NCBI GenBank assembly: GCA_903905685.1
Contig: CAIVHI010000365.1
Coordinates: forward strand, 1-5,912
Source: an uncultured Bacteroidota bacterium
Lineage (GTDB): Bacteria; Bacteroidota; Bacteroidia; Chitinophagales; Chitinophagaceae
Length of the DNA: 5,912 bases
Reading direction: 5' to 3'
Shown: in pieces, positions 1-5,912 of the stretch
How positions within the stretch are numbered: position 1 is the stretch's first letter
Layout: every line of letters begins with the position of its first letter
The notes under the pieces: model-generated
Seen by the model: the letters and a program-made list of their open reading frames with translations, nothing else
What the model was told of the DNA's origin: nothing
Database searches by the model: none
Program-made: the position numbers and the translations under genes

Positions 1-5
1 TAACA

Positions 6-33
6 TTGAGGTAAAGCTACCGCCGTTCTTTTG
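6..33 (+). promoter_or_regulatory. Candidate Bacteroidota-type promoter upstream of the porin gene
   Basis: Bacteroidota sigma-ABfr promoters have a -7 box TAnnTTTG and a -33 TTG-like box. Here TTCTTTTG at 26-33 matches the -7 box except for T in place of A at its second position. An ATTG at 5-8 supplies a -33 element, with 17 bases between TTG and the -7 box. Transcription would start near position 40, leaving a leader of about 17 nt before the ATG at 57. The match is imperfect and only 56 bases of upstream sequence are visible, so this is a weak proposal. An activator site could lie further upstream, outside the window. Confidence 0.25.
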
Positions 34-56
34 CCCCTGAAATAAAAAACGCGCAA

Positions 57-1397
57 ATGAACAAGACTATTACCAAAATCGGACTCTCGCTGTCGCTGGT
101 GGCAGCAATGGGAGCCGCACATGCACAAGTGCAACCCGCTACAGACACTGTGGCAGAATTCAAACCTTCGGGTAAACTTTGGGGCTATGCCTTTGGCGAC
201 TATGCCTACAAGGGTGGTGCCGATGAAGCCGGTCGTGGTGGTTCCAACCAATACACCAAGGTGCCCGTCAACTCCAATGAATTCCAATTCCGCCGCATCT
301 ATTTGGGCTACAACTACGAAATCAGCCGCAAATTCGTGGCCGAATTCCTGTTGGCTTCTGAAGATGATTGGGCAAGCGGTAGCTTGGGTCAAACCATGGG
401 TCAAACCAGTAATGGCGACATCCTTGCCAACAACAAATTTGCTCCTTACGTAAAGCTCGCCAACATTCGTTGGAGGAACTTGTGGAAGAACACCGACCTC
501 GTTATCGGTCAGGCACCCACTCCCGCGTTCGCACAAGGCTCTGCCCTTGGTGAATATGCCAGGAATACGCAGACATCGGAAGAAGTGTGGGGCTACCGCT
601 CCATTGAGCGCACCATAACCGATATCCGCCGCACACCTTCTTACGACTTCGGTGCGGCCCTCCAAGGCTGGTTTGATTCCAAAGGCAACTTCGGATATGA
701 TGTTATGGTAGGCAATGGTACGAGTGCCAAGCCTGATCGCGATGCCTACAAATGGCTCTACAGCGACGTATATGCCAAATTCTTCAACAAGAAACTCGTT
801 ATCGACCTGTATCAAGATTACGAAAAACTGGACTGGGGTGTTTATGTGAAAGGTTTGAACGGTCCACGTTATCATGACCGCAACATGACCAAGCTGTTTG
901 TTGCCTACACCACTCCAAAATTGACCGTCGGTTATGAAGGTTTCATGAACACTATCTTGGGTGATGTTGCCGTTACAGGTATTGACAAGAACACTTACTA
1001 CCGTACTTCAAAAGCAATGGGCAACTCCATTTATGTTAAGGGTGCCATCAAGAAAGACAAGTTGAATTTCTTCGCCCGTTACGACAACTACGATCCTTCA
1101 GGCAACCTCAGCAACATCGTTAGCGATGCCAACGTTAAGACCTATGCCGCATCAACCGCTACTTACGAGCCAACCACAAAGGAAAGCTTCGTAACTTATG
1201 GCTTGGACTTTACGCCTACCAAGAAAGTACACATCATGCCGAACATCTGGATGAACACTTACACCAGTGCATTGAGCGCAACCGGTAAAAATGCGGCAGG
1301 TACATCCTACTCTTCCATGAACACCGCAAACGTTGTGGGCGTTAATGGTACAGACGTTGTTTACCGTTTGACCTTCTACTATATTTACGGCAAATAA
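57..1397 (+). CDS. Outer-membrane porin, probably phosphate-selective (OprO/OprP-like)
   Basis: This 446-residue protein begins with a classical signal peptide: a short basic N-terminus (K3, K7), a hydrophobic core at about 8-21 and an AHA|Q cleavage site after residue 23. The mature part is rich in aromatic residues with alternating polar and hydrophobic positions, as expected for a beta-barrel. It contains FQFRRIYLGYNYEIS at 76-90, which resembles the early strand of the phosphate-selective porin O/P family, and it ends in a strand-like YRLTFYYIYGK. The ATG follows an A-rich stretch (AATAAAAAAC) without a Shine-Dalgarno, which is normal for Bacteroidota. It precedes pstS on the same strand by 103 nt. 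The inferred role is diffusion of phosphate, or other anions, across the outer membrane to PstS. The beta-barrel assignment is solid. Phosphate selectivity rests on gene context and a short motif, so a general porin is possible. Confidence 0.8.
   Translation: MNKTITKIGLSLSLVAAMGAAHAQVQPATDTVAEFKPSGKLWGYAFGDYAYKGGADEAGRGGSNQYTKVPVNSNEFQFRRIYLGYNYEISRKFVAEFLLASEDDWASGSLGQTMGQTSNGDILANNKFAPYVKLANIRWRNLWKNTDLVIGQAPTPAFAQGSALGEYARNTQTSEEVWGYRSIERTITDIRRTPSYDFGAALQGWFDSKGNFGYDVMVGNGTSAKPDRDAYKWLYSDVYAKFFNKKLVIDLYQDYEKLDWGVYVKGLNGPRYHDRNMTKLFVAYTTPKLTVGYEGFMNTILGDVAVTGIDKNTYYRTSKAMGNSIYVKGAIKKDKLNFFARYDNYDPSGNLSNIVSDANVKTYAASTATYEPTTKESFVTYGLDFTPTKKVHIMPNIWMNTYTSALSATGKNAAGTSYSSMNTANVVGVNGTDVVYRLTFYYIYGK
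386..409 (+). repeat. Two-copy 12-bp in-frame tandem repeat in the porin gene
   Basis: GGGTCAAACCAT at 386-397 is followed directly by GGGTCAAACCAG at 398-409, an 11 of 12 match. The period is a multiple of three, so it encodes GQTM-GQTS at about residues 111-118. This stretch is rich in Gly, Ser, Thr and Asn and is probably an exposed loop between strands. It looks like a small slippage duplication and does not break the frame. Confidence 0.6.
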
Positions 1398-1419
1398 TTA
1401 CAGACCTTAACACAGGCTA

Positions 1420-1469
1420 TTGAATAAAATTATCCCAACCCCATAAAGGTTGGGATAATTTGAATAAAA
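1420..1469 (+). repeat. 10-bp direct repeat TTGAATAAAA flanking the hairpin in the porin-pstS gap
   Basis: TTGAATAAAA occurs at 1420-1429 and again at 1460-1469, exactly 40 bp apart. The copies overlap the two outer ends of the inverted repeat at 1427-1461. The arrangement could be a regulator-binding pair, the trace of a small palindromic insertion with a target duplication, or chance in AT-rich DNA. No transposase or terminal-repeat signature is visible. Confidence 0.4.
1427..1461 (+). terminator. Intercistronic stem-loop between porin and pstS (terminator-like or mRNA-processing hairpin)
   Basis: The arm AAATTATCCCAACC (1427-1440) is perfectly complementary to GGTTGGGATAATTT (1448-1461), giving 14 Watson-Crick pairs around a 7-nt loop. 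The base after the right arm is G and the sequence then turns A-rich, so the only U-rich part is the AAUUU inside the arm. It is therefore not a textbook intrinsic terminator on the + strand. It lies 29 nt after the porin stop and ends 39 nt before the pstS ATG. Plausible roles are partial termination, 3'-end protection of the porin message, or a 5' stabiliser for pstS. The structure is certain by eye. The terminator label is the closest category and is less certain. Confidence 0.6.
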
Positions 1470-1500
1470 AAGGTTCAAAAAAAATTAAAAATAAAATAAC
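1463..1500 (+). promoter_or_regulatory. A-rich translation leader of pstS
   Basis: The 38 bases before the pstS ATG contain only four G or C residues, and 1477-1499 is entirely A and T. There is no Shine-Dalgarno. A-rich, unstructured leaders are known to support strong translation initiation in Bacteroidota, which would fit the high level needed for a binding protein. The leader directly follows the hairpin, which could leave the ribosome-binding stretch single-stranded. Confidence 0.45.
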
Positions 1501-2589
1501 ATGAAATCGTTGAAGTTTTTGGTAGTGGCAGGTGTAATGTTGGCTTTCGCAACCCCTGTAATGTTTGTAGGATGCAAGGGCGGCGCAAGCAAGGCCGACA
1601 GCACATCGGGCGACGACAACACCATCCTCGGTGCAGGGGCCACGTTCCCCAATCCATTGTACTCCAAAATGTTTTCGGAGTACAACAAGTCTACAGGATT
1701 GAAGGTCAACTATCAATCCATTGGTTCAGGTGGCGGTATCCAACAGTTGACCAGCAGGACGGTTGACTTTGGAGCGTCTGATGCGCCCCTTAACGGCAAG
1801 CAGGACTCGGCTCTTTCGGCTCCCGCCATCCACATCCCCATTACGGCAGGTGCTGTAGTATTGAGCTACAACCTTCCCGAATTGAAAGACACCTTGCAAC
1901 TCACTCCCGACGTGTTGGCAAAAATATTCTTGGGTGAAATCAAGAAATGGAATGACCCCAAAATTGCTGCAATAAACAAAGGCGTAAAGTTGCCTTCTAC
2001 CGACATTCTGGTGGCTCACCGTTCCGATGGCAGCGGTACCTCAAACATCTTCACCACCTACTTGGATAAGGTGAGCGAAGATTGGCACGCCAAAGTAGGC
2101 AAGGGTTCTTCGGTAAACTGGCCCGTAGGCTTGGGAGGCAAGGGCAACGAAGGTGTTGCAGGCTCCATCAAGCAGACTCCCGGTGCCATCGGCTACGTAG
2201 AATTGGCTTATGCCGTACAAAACAACATGACTTTTGCCAAAATGCAGAACAAGGCCGGCAATTTCATTACGCCGAGCATTGCGAGCATTACTGCTGCAGC
2301 AAACATCGAAATCCCTGCCGATGCAAAAGTATCGCTCACCAATACCGACGCTGCCGCGGGATACCCTATCTCCGGTCTTACTTGGATATTGGTTTACAAA
2401 GAGCAAAAATACGGCACCCGTTCTGCCGAAAAAGTTACCAAGATGCTGAAACTCATTCAATGGATGGTACACGAAGGCCAGCAATATTGCGCCCCCCTCA
2501 ACTATGCACCATTGTCTGACAATGCGGCGAAAGTGGCTGACGCCCAATTGAAGGCAGTGACTTTCGACGGGAAACCCGTATTGCAATAA
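1501..2589 (+). CDS. pstS: PstS: phosphate-binding lipoprotein of the Pst ABC transporter
   Basis: This 362-residue protein binds inorganic phosphate in the periplasm and delivers it to PstCA. The N-terminus is a lipoprotein signal: basic start, hydrophobic core at about 6-23 and lipobox FVGC, with C25 as the predicted lipidated residue. A low-complexity Gly/Ser/Asp linker follows to about residue 40. Family motifs come in the right order: GAGATFPNPLY (44-54), YQSIGSGGG (71-79), DFGASDAPL (89-97) and HRSDGSGTS (173-181). The phosphate ligands known from E. coli PstS correspond to T48, F49, S76, D94, R174, S178, G179 and T180, and all are conserved. WPVGLGGKGNEG and PGAIGYVELAYA further on are also typical. 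It is followed by a 96-nt gap with a hairpin, then pstC. The E. coli protein is soluble; here it appears membrane-anchored. A 9-bp duplication at 2272-2289 encodes the SIASI stretch. Confidence 0.97.
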   Translation: MKSLKFLVVAGVMLAFATPVMFVGCKGGASKADSTSGDDNTILGAGATFPNPLYSKMFSEYNKSTGLKVNYQSIGSGGGIQQLTSRTVDFGASDAPLNGKQDSALSAPAIHIPITAGAVVLSYNLPELKDTLQLTPDVLAKIFLGEIKKWNDPKIAAINKGVKLPSTDILVAHRSDGSGTSNIFTTYLDKVSEDWHAKVGKGSSVNWPVGLGGKGNEGVAGSIKQTPGAIGYVELAYAVQNNMTFAKMQNKAGNFITPSIASITAAANIEIPADAKVSLTNTDAAAGYPISGLTWILVYKEQKYGTRSAEKVTKMLKLIQWMVHEGQQYCAPLNYAPLSDNAAKVADAQLKAVTFDGKPVLQ

Positions 2590-2621
2590 TCTACATCGGC
2601 AAACGAATTGAAATGAAATTT

Positions 2622-2665
2622 GCGACTTACCCGTAGCTTCGTCCTTGGAGATACGGGTAAGTTGT
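2622..2665 (+). promoter_or_regulatory. Strong stem-loop between pstS and pstC, likely an mRNA stabiliser or processing site
   Basis: ACTTACCCGTA (2625-2635) pairs perfectly with TACGGGTAAGT (2652-2662). Below this, G2624-T2663 and G2622-T2665 wobbles and a C2623-G2664 pair extend the stem to 14 pairs. The 16-nt loop can fold further after one mismatch (G2636/A2651): 2637-2640 pairs with 2647-2650, leaving a 6-nt loop. What follows is TCCTAAAAAACC, with no U-tract, so intrinsic termination is unlikely. Hairpins after a binding-protein gene in ABC operons, as in malE-malF of E. coli, protect the upstream message from 3' decay and raise the binding protein over the permease. That role is inferred here from position. 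Confidence 0.7.
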
Positions 2666-2685
2666 TCCTAAAAAACCAAGAACTC

Positions 2686-3606
2686 ATGGAGACCCCATCA
2701 GGAAACAAGGGAAATCGGTTAAAGCGGTCGCAACGGCACATCAAGTTCGAGAGCTTCTTCCGCAGGCTGTTGTCGGTTGTAGGCCTTTCTATGATTGTAC
2801 TGGTCATCGGCATCATGATTACGTTGGTGGTGCAGTCCATACCCTCTTTGAAGGCTAGTGGTGCAGGTTACCTTTGGGGTAAAACCTGGGATCCCGTTGC
2901 CGATGTTTATGGCGCTTATCCATTCCTTCTAGGGACTTTGCTCACATCATTTCTTGCCTTGCTCATTTCTATCCCCTTCTCCTTCGGTGTGGCCGTGGTT
3001 TTGGGCGAATACTACCCAAAAGGTTGGCTTCCCGATTTGCTGAAAAACACGGTTGAGTTGATTGCTGCGGTACCCTCGGTCATTTATGGGTTTTGGGGCT
3101 TGGCGGTACTCGTACCCATGGTTAGGACCATTGAGGTGAAATTGGGATATGAGCCCATAGGTATGGGCATTTTTTCCTCGTCGCTCATTTTGGCAGTCAT
3201 GGTCATTCCCTATGCGGCCACATTGGGCCGGTCGCTCATTCAAATGGTTCCGTCCATGTTGAAGGAGGCAGCCTACTCCCTTGGCGCCACGCGTTGGGAA
3301 GTGGTAAAGAGCGTCATTTTTCCTTACACCCGTTCCGGCTTGTTTGCGGGCGTATTGTTGTCGCTCGGTCGTGCACTGGGCGAGACTATGGCGGTTACCA
3401 TGGTTATCGGTAATACGAGCCTGATTCCCAAGAACATATTTTCTCCCGGCAACACCATGGCGTCGGTCATAGCCAATGAATTTACGGAGGCCGACCATCC
3501 TGTGTACCTTTCTGCACTCATCGAATTGGGCTTGGTGCTTTTTTTAGTTACCGTGGTCATCAATATGGCTGGTAAAAAATTGATTTCAGGTTTTACGAAC
3601 GAATAA
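2686..3606 (+). CDS. pstC: PstC: inner-membrane permease subunit of the phosphate ABC transporter
   Basis: With the ATG at 2686 the protein has 306 residues and forms half of the transmembrane phosphate channel with PstA. The N-terminal 28 residues are basic and cytoplasmic. Hydrophobic segments are at about 31-50, 78-106, 122-145, 160-180, 218-242 and 285-304, six helices as in the family. The EAA loop that docks onto PstB is EAAYSLGATRWEVVKSVIFP (194-213). GRALGETMAV (228-237) is a PstC hallmark. The frame is open back to a TTG at 2620, but that extension would add 22 residues encoded by the intercistronic hairpin and lacks permease character. The ATG is preceded by A-rich CCTAAAAAACCAAG, so I chose 2686. 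The stop is only 4 nt before pstA, suggesting translational coupling. Confidence 0.95.
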   Translation: METPSGNKGNRLKRSQRHIKFESFFRRLLSVVGLSMIVLVIGIMITLVVQSIPSLKASGAGYLWGKTWDPVADVYGAYPFLLGTLLTSFLALLISIPFSFGVAVVLGEYYPKGWLPDLLKNTVELIAAVPSVIYGFWGLAVLVPMVRTIEVKLGYEPIGMGIFSSSLILAVMVIPYAATLGRSLIQMVPSMLKEAAYSLGATRWEVVKSVIFPYTRSGLFAGVLLSLGRALGETMAVTMVIGNTSLIPKNIFSPGNTMASVIANEFTEADHPVYLSALIELGLVLFLVTVVINMAGKKLISGFTNE

Positions 3607-3610
3607 AATC

Positions 3611-4468
3611 ATGAAGGACATCCACATCAAATTCCGCATCGGCAAGAGCATCTTTTTTCAGGCTTTTGCCATATTGCTTTCCGTATCGTGCGTCATTCCG
3701 TTGGTCGCCATCCTGCTCTATATTTTGGATGCCGGTTTCAAAACCATCCGCACCAACGGATTCCAGTTTCTTACCAATCTGCCCAAGCCGGTAGGCGAGG
3801 CTGGAGGGGGCATTGCCAATGCACTCTTGGGCAGCATCATTATCATTACGGTTGCCTCGGTGGTAGCCATCCCGTTCGGTATCCTTTGCGGCATCTACCT
3901 TAGCGAGAACCGCAAAAGCAGATGGGCCTACTGGAGCCGCCTATGTGTGGATATCCTGCAAGGCGTACCCTCCATCGTGATCGGCATTGTGGCCTATTTC
4001 TGGCTGGTGAAGCCGTTTGGTGGGTTTTCTGCATTTTCGGGTAGTATGGCATTGGCCATCATGATGTTGCCAATAGTTATCCGCTCCACAGAGGAGACTT
4101 TGAAACTCCTCCCCGACAGTTTGCGCGAAGCAGCCTATGCCCTTGGCATGCCGTTCCACCGCGTCATCCTGAAAGTGATTGTGCCTTGCGGCATCAGCGG
4201 CATCTTGTCGGGCGTCATGCTGTCCGTGGCTAGGATTGCGGGCGAGACAGCCCCGCTGTTGTTCACCGCATTCGGTAATCCCTATGTGTCTATGAGGCTC
4301 GACAAACCCATGCAGAGTATGCCTCTGCTCATCTTCAACTACGCCACGAGCCCCTACAACGATTGGCACGACTTGGCTTGGGGGGCATCGCTGGTACTGT
4401 TGGTTTGGGTATTGCTATTAAACATATTAACTAAGATAATCGCTCGGAGATGGAAAGTGCAATTTTAA
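3611..4468 (+). CDS. pstA: PstA: inner-membrane permease subunit of the phosphate ABC transporter
   Basis: This 285-residue integral membrane protein pairs with PstC to make the phosphate channel; E. coli PstA is about 296 residues. Hydrophobic segments lie at about 14-39, 66-96, 112-133, 144-157, 184-208 and 256-277. The cytoplasmic EAA loop is EAAYALGMPFHRVILKVIVP (163-182), and the diagnostic GETAPLLFTAFGN follows at 211-223. NPYVSMRLDKPMQSMPLLI, directly after it, is also typical of PstA and separates it from PstC. The start is 4 nt after the pstC stop, with AATAAAATC upstream. The 3' end overlaps pstB by 19 nt. Nothing is truncated and the key motifs are intact. Confidence 0.96.
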   Translation: MKDIHIKFRIGKSIFFQAFAILLSVSCVIPLVAILLYILDAGFKTIRTNGFQFLTNLPKPVGEAGGGIANALLGSIIIITVASVVAIPFGILCGIYLSENRKSRWAYWSRLCVDILQGVPSIVIGIVAYFWLVKPFGGFSAFSGSMALAIMMLPIVIRSTEETLKLLPDSLREAAYALGMPFHRVILKVIVPCGISGILSGVMLSVARIAGETAPLLFTAFGNPYVSMRLDKPMQSMPLLIFNYATSPYNDWHDLAWGASLVLLVWVLLLNILTKIIARRWKVQF

Positions 4469-5208
4469 GGTCGGTGAACTACAATGCCTATTTTGGCGAC
4501 AACCACGTGTGCAAGGATGTCAATATCAGCATCCCCAAAAACGAAGTAGTGGCCGTAATGGGGCCTTCAGGCTGTGGAAAAACGACCTTTTTGAGGGGAA
4601 TCAACCGCATGCACGAGTTGATTCCGAATGCCACGGCCAAAGGCCAGATATTTTTGAACGATGAGGACGTTATGGAAATGCACCCCATTTTTGTTCGTCT
4701 CAAAATAGGCATGGTGTTCCAACGCCCCAACCCTTTCCCCAACCTGTCTATTTACGACAATGTAATAGCGGGTTACAAGCTCAACGGCATCAAGCTGCCG
4801 AAGGCGGAACGAGATCGAATTGTTGAACATTCACTTACTCGGGTTGCCCTTTGGAAAGAGGTGAAAGACTCCTTGAACAAGAAAGGCTCGTTCCTCAGCG
4901 GTGGGCAGCAACAACGTTTGTGCATTGCCCGCGCGGTGGCTATGGAGCCCGAAGTATTACTGTTTGACGAGCCGACTTCTGCCCTCGACCCCATCTCGAC
5001 GTCTACCGTTGAAGAACTGTTTCACGAACTGAAGAAGAATTATACCCTCATCATCGTTACCCACAACATGCAACAGGCTGCACGAGTCAGCGATCGGACC
5101 GCGTTCTTCTACATGGGTGAGTTGGTGGAATTCGATGATACGAAGCAGATGTTCACCAATCCCAGAGACGTAAGGACCCAAAACTACATTACGGGCCGAT
5201 TTAGTTGA
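4450..5208 (+). CDS. pstB: PstB: ATP-binding subunit of the phosphate ABC transporter
   Basis: This 252-residue cytoplasmic ATPase powers phosphate import as a dimer on PstC-PstA. All nucleotide-binding motifs are present: Walker A GPSGCGKTT (38-46, with K44), Q-loop Q91 in GMVFQRPNPFP, signature LSGGQQQR (149-156), Walker B VLLFDEP (169-175, catalytic E174), D-loop SALD (177-180) and switch H205 in VTHNMQQAA. FQRPNPFP and the terminal YITGRFS are specific to PstB among ABC ATPases; E. coli PstB is 257 residues and ends YITGRYG. The start lies inside the last codons of pstA. GGAG at 4446-4449 touches the ATG directly, too close to act as a normal Shine-Dalgarno, so initiation probably depends on ribosomes finishing pstA. 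Confidence 0.98.
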   Translation: MESAILRSVNYNAYFGDNHVCKDVNISIPKNEVVAVMGPSGCGKTTFLRGINRMHELIPNATAKGQIFLNDEDVMEMHPIFVRLKIGMVFQRPNPFPNLSIYDNVIAGYKLNGIKLPKAERDRIVEHSLTRVALWKEVKDSLNKKGSFLSGGQQQRLCIARAVAMEPEVLLFDEPTSALDPISTSTVEELFHELKKNYTLIIVTHNMQQAARVSDRTAFFYMGELVEFDDTKQMFTNPRDVRTQNYITGRFS

Positions 5209-5269
5209 TGCGCATTTTTTTGGGAAATGTGGCAAACGATTCATAACTTAGTACGGAAATATAGATAAT
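5209..5269 (+). other. pstB-phoU intergenic gap, nothing convincing in it
   Basis: This is a 61-nt AT-rich spacer. It contains a 7-T run at 5215-5221 preceded by the 8-bp palindrome ATGCGCAT (5208-5215), which has no loop and cannot form a terminator stem. No TAnnTTTG box with a correctly spaced TTG was found. The final bases before phoU (GAAATATAGATAAT) are A/T-rich, as in other Bacteroidota translation starts. phoU is probably read through from pstB. Confidence 0.5.
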
Positions 5270-5912
5270 ATGACACAGTTGGAAACGGAAATCCTGGCAC
5301 TCAAAACCGAGGTGCTGAGTATGTGGAACCTCGTGGAAAGCCAAATGCAGAAGGTGCGCACCGCCATGGTGCGTTTCGATAGGGATTTGGCGCGCGAGGT
5401 AGCATTGAAGGAAAAGCGCGTCAATGCTTTCGAATTGAAGATAGACCGCGACTGTGAAAACATGTTCGCCCTATACTGCCCGGTAGCCATCGATTTGCGC
5501 TTTCTGCTGGCAGCATTGAAAATCAACACCAATCTGGAACGCATCGGCGATATTGCCGAGGGTATAGCCCGCTATATCATTGAGTCGGAAGCGGAATTCG
5601 ACCAAAGGGTGATAGAGGTGACCCACCTCCTGTCCATGTTCGACGAAGCCATCAACATCCTTTCGGACACTAGGCTTGCGTTTGAAAGTGAAGACACCTC
5701 ATTGGCTCGCAGCATCTTCAAGCGCGATGAGGTGCTGGACACTATCAATCGCACCGCGATCGACAAAATTGAGGAGGTGGTCAAAAAAGAGAATGCATCG
5801 CTGCGCGACGCGCTCTATGTGCTGTCCATTGTTCGGAAACTGGAGCGTGTGGGCGACCAAACCAAGAACATCGCCGAAGAAATCATCTTCTACGTGGAAG
5901 CCAAAGTGCTGA
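5270..5912 (+). CDS. phoU: PhoU: phosphate transport and signalling regulator (3' end cut by the window)
   Basis: The frame is open from the ATG at 5270 to the window edge, giving 214 residues and no stop. PhoU proteins usually have about 220-240 residues, so little should be missing. They are all-helical proteins with two three-helix bundles that bind metals and connect Pst transporter state to the PhoR/PhoB response. Both repeats of the metal-binding E-x-x-x-D signature are visible: NLERIGDIAEGIA at 88-100 (E90, D94) and KLERVGDQTKNIAEE at 190-204 (E192, D196). YCPVAIDLRFLLAALKI (69-85) is also characteristic, and the protein is rich in charged helical residues. An in-frame TAG at 5249-5251 blocks any longer start, and no other ATG lies between. 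The position after pstB is the usual one for phoU. In Bacteroidota the signalling role is inferred from better-studied bacteria. Confidence 0.95.
   Translation, partial: MTQLETEILALKTEVLSMWNLVESQMQKVRTAMVRFDRDLAREVALKEKRVNAFELKIDRDCENMFALYCPVAIDLRFLLAALKINTNLERIGDIAEGIARYIIESEAEFDQRVIEVTHLLSMFDEAINILSDTRLAFESEDTSLARSIFKRDEVLDTINRTAIDKIEEVVKKENASLRDALYVLSIVRKLERVGDQTKNIAEEIIFYVEAKVL

Noticed and set aside
1455..1462. Possible pstS promoter -7 box (TAATTTG)
   Set aside because: It is one base short of TAnnTTTG, lies in the hairpin arm and has no TTG at proper spacing; the TTG at 1420-1422 is too far away.
1420..1469. Pho-box-like direct repeats upstream of pstS
   Set aside because: Proteobacterial Pho boxes are CTGTCAT-like repeats at 11-bp spacing; the 40-bp spacing and sequence here do not match.
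1417..1716. 99-residue minus-strand open frame across the porin-pstS gap and the pstS start
   Set aside because: It is a shadow of the pstS signal region and the A-rich leader; no family resemblance or leader of its own.
2041..2586. 181-residue open frame on the minus strand opposite pstS
   Set aside because: It lies wholly antisense to a gene with all PstS ligand residues conserved, has no recognisable domain and looks like a codon-bias shadow.
2947..3498. 183-residue open frame on the minus strand opposite pstC
   Set aside because: It is fully antisense to pstC; its His/Asn/Arg-rich composition is that of complemented hydrophobic codons, not a real protein.
5208..5221. Possible terminator: palindrome ATGCGCAT followed by seven T
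   Set aside because: The palindrome has no loop and only four pairs per side, so no stable stem precedes the T-run.
5208..5246. 12-codon mini-ORF beginning at an ATG overlapping the pstB stop
   Set aside because: It is very short, ends before phoU in another frame and has no sign of a conserved peptide; likely chance.
5676..5912. 78-residue open frame on the + strand running to the edge
   Set aside because: It is out of frame with phoU, whose reading frame through the same bases carries the conserved second E-x-x-x-D PhoU signature.

Overview
The window holds one co-directional block of six genes on the + strand, an almost complete phosphate-acquisition operon: an outer-membrane porin, then pstS, pstC, pstA, pstB and phoU. 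The last gene runs off the right edge. Several traits point to a Gram-negative member of the Bacteroidota. The porin has a signal peptide and a beta-barrel-like sequence. PstS is a lipoprotein. Start codons follow A-rich leaders and lack a well-placed Shine-Dalgarno. The PhoU sequence also looks like those I know from that phylum. I cannot name a genus.

Layout: 1-56 is a short leader with a weak Bacteroidota-type promoter candidate. 57-1397 is the porin. 1398-1500 is a gap with a 14-bp perfect hairpin, a 10-bp direct repeat around it and an A-rich leader. 1501-2589 is pstS. 2590-2685 is a gap with a second strong hairpin. 2686-3606 is pstC, 3611-4468 pstA (4-nt gap), and 4450-5208 pstB (19-nt overlap with pstA). 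5209-5269 is a 61-nt AT-rich gap with nothing convincing in it. 5270-5912 is phoU, 214 codons visible and no stop reached. There are no RNA genes, mobile elements or CRISPR arrays, and no credible minus-strand genes.

How the genes work together (family knowledge plus inference): the porin would let phosphate cross the outer membrane. Lipid-anchored PstS would capture it in the periplasm. PstC and PstA form the inner-membrane channel and a PstB dimer drives transport with ATP. PhoU would connect transporter activity to the phosphate-starvation response. No PhoR/PhoB-type regulator lies in the window.

This is a well-known system, and I do not see a new one. The points worth a second look are about organisation. 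The porin is placed at the head of the pst genes. pstS is bracketed by two stem-loops that lack U-tracts, and it is spaced apart while pstC-pstA-pstB are tightly packed. The start of pstC is easily mis-annotated.
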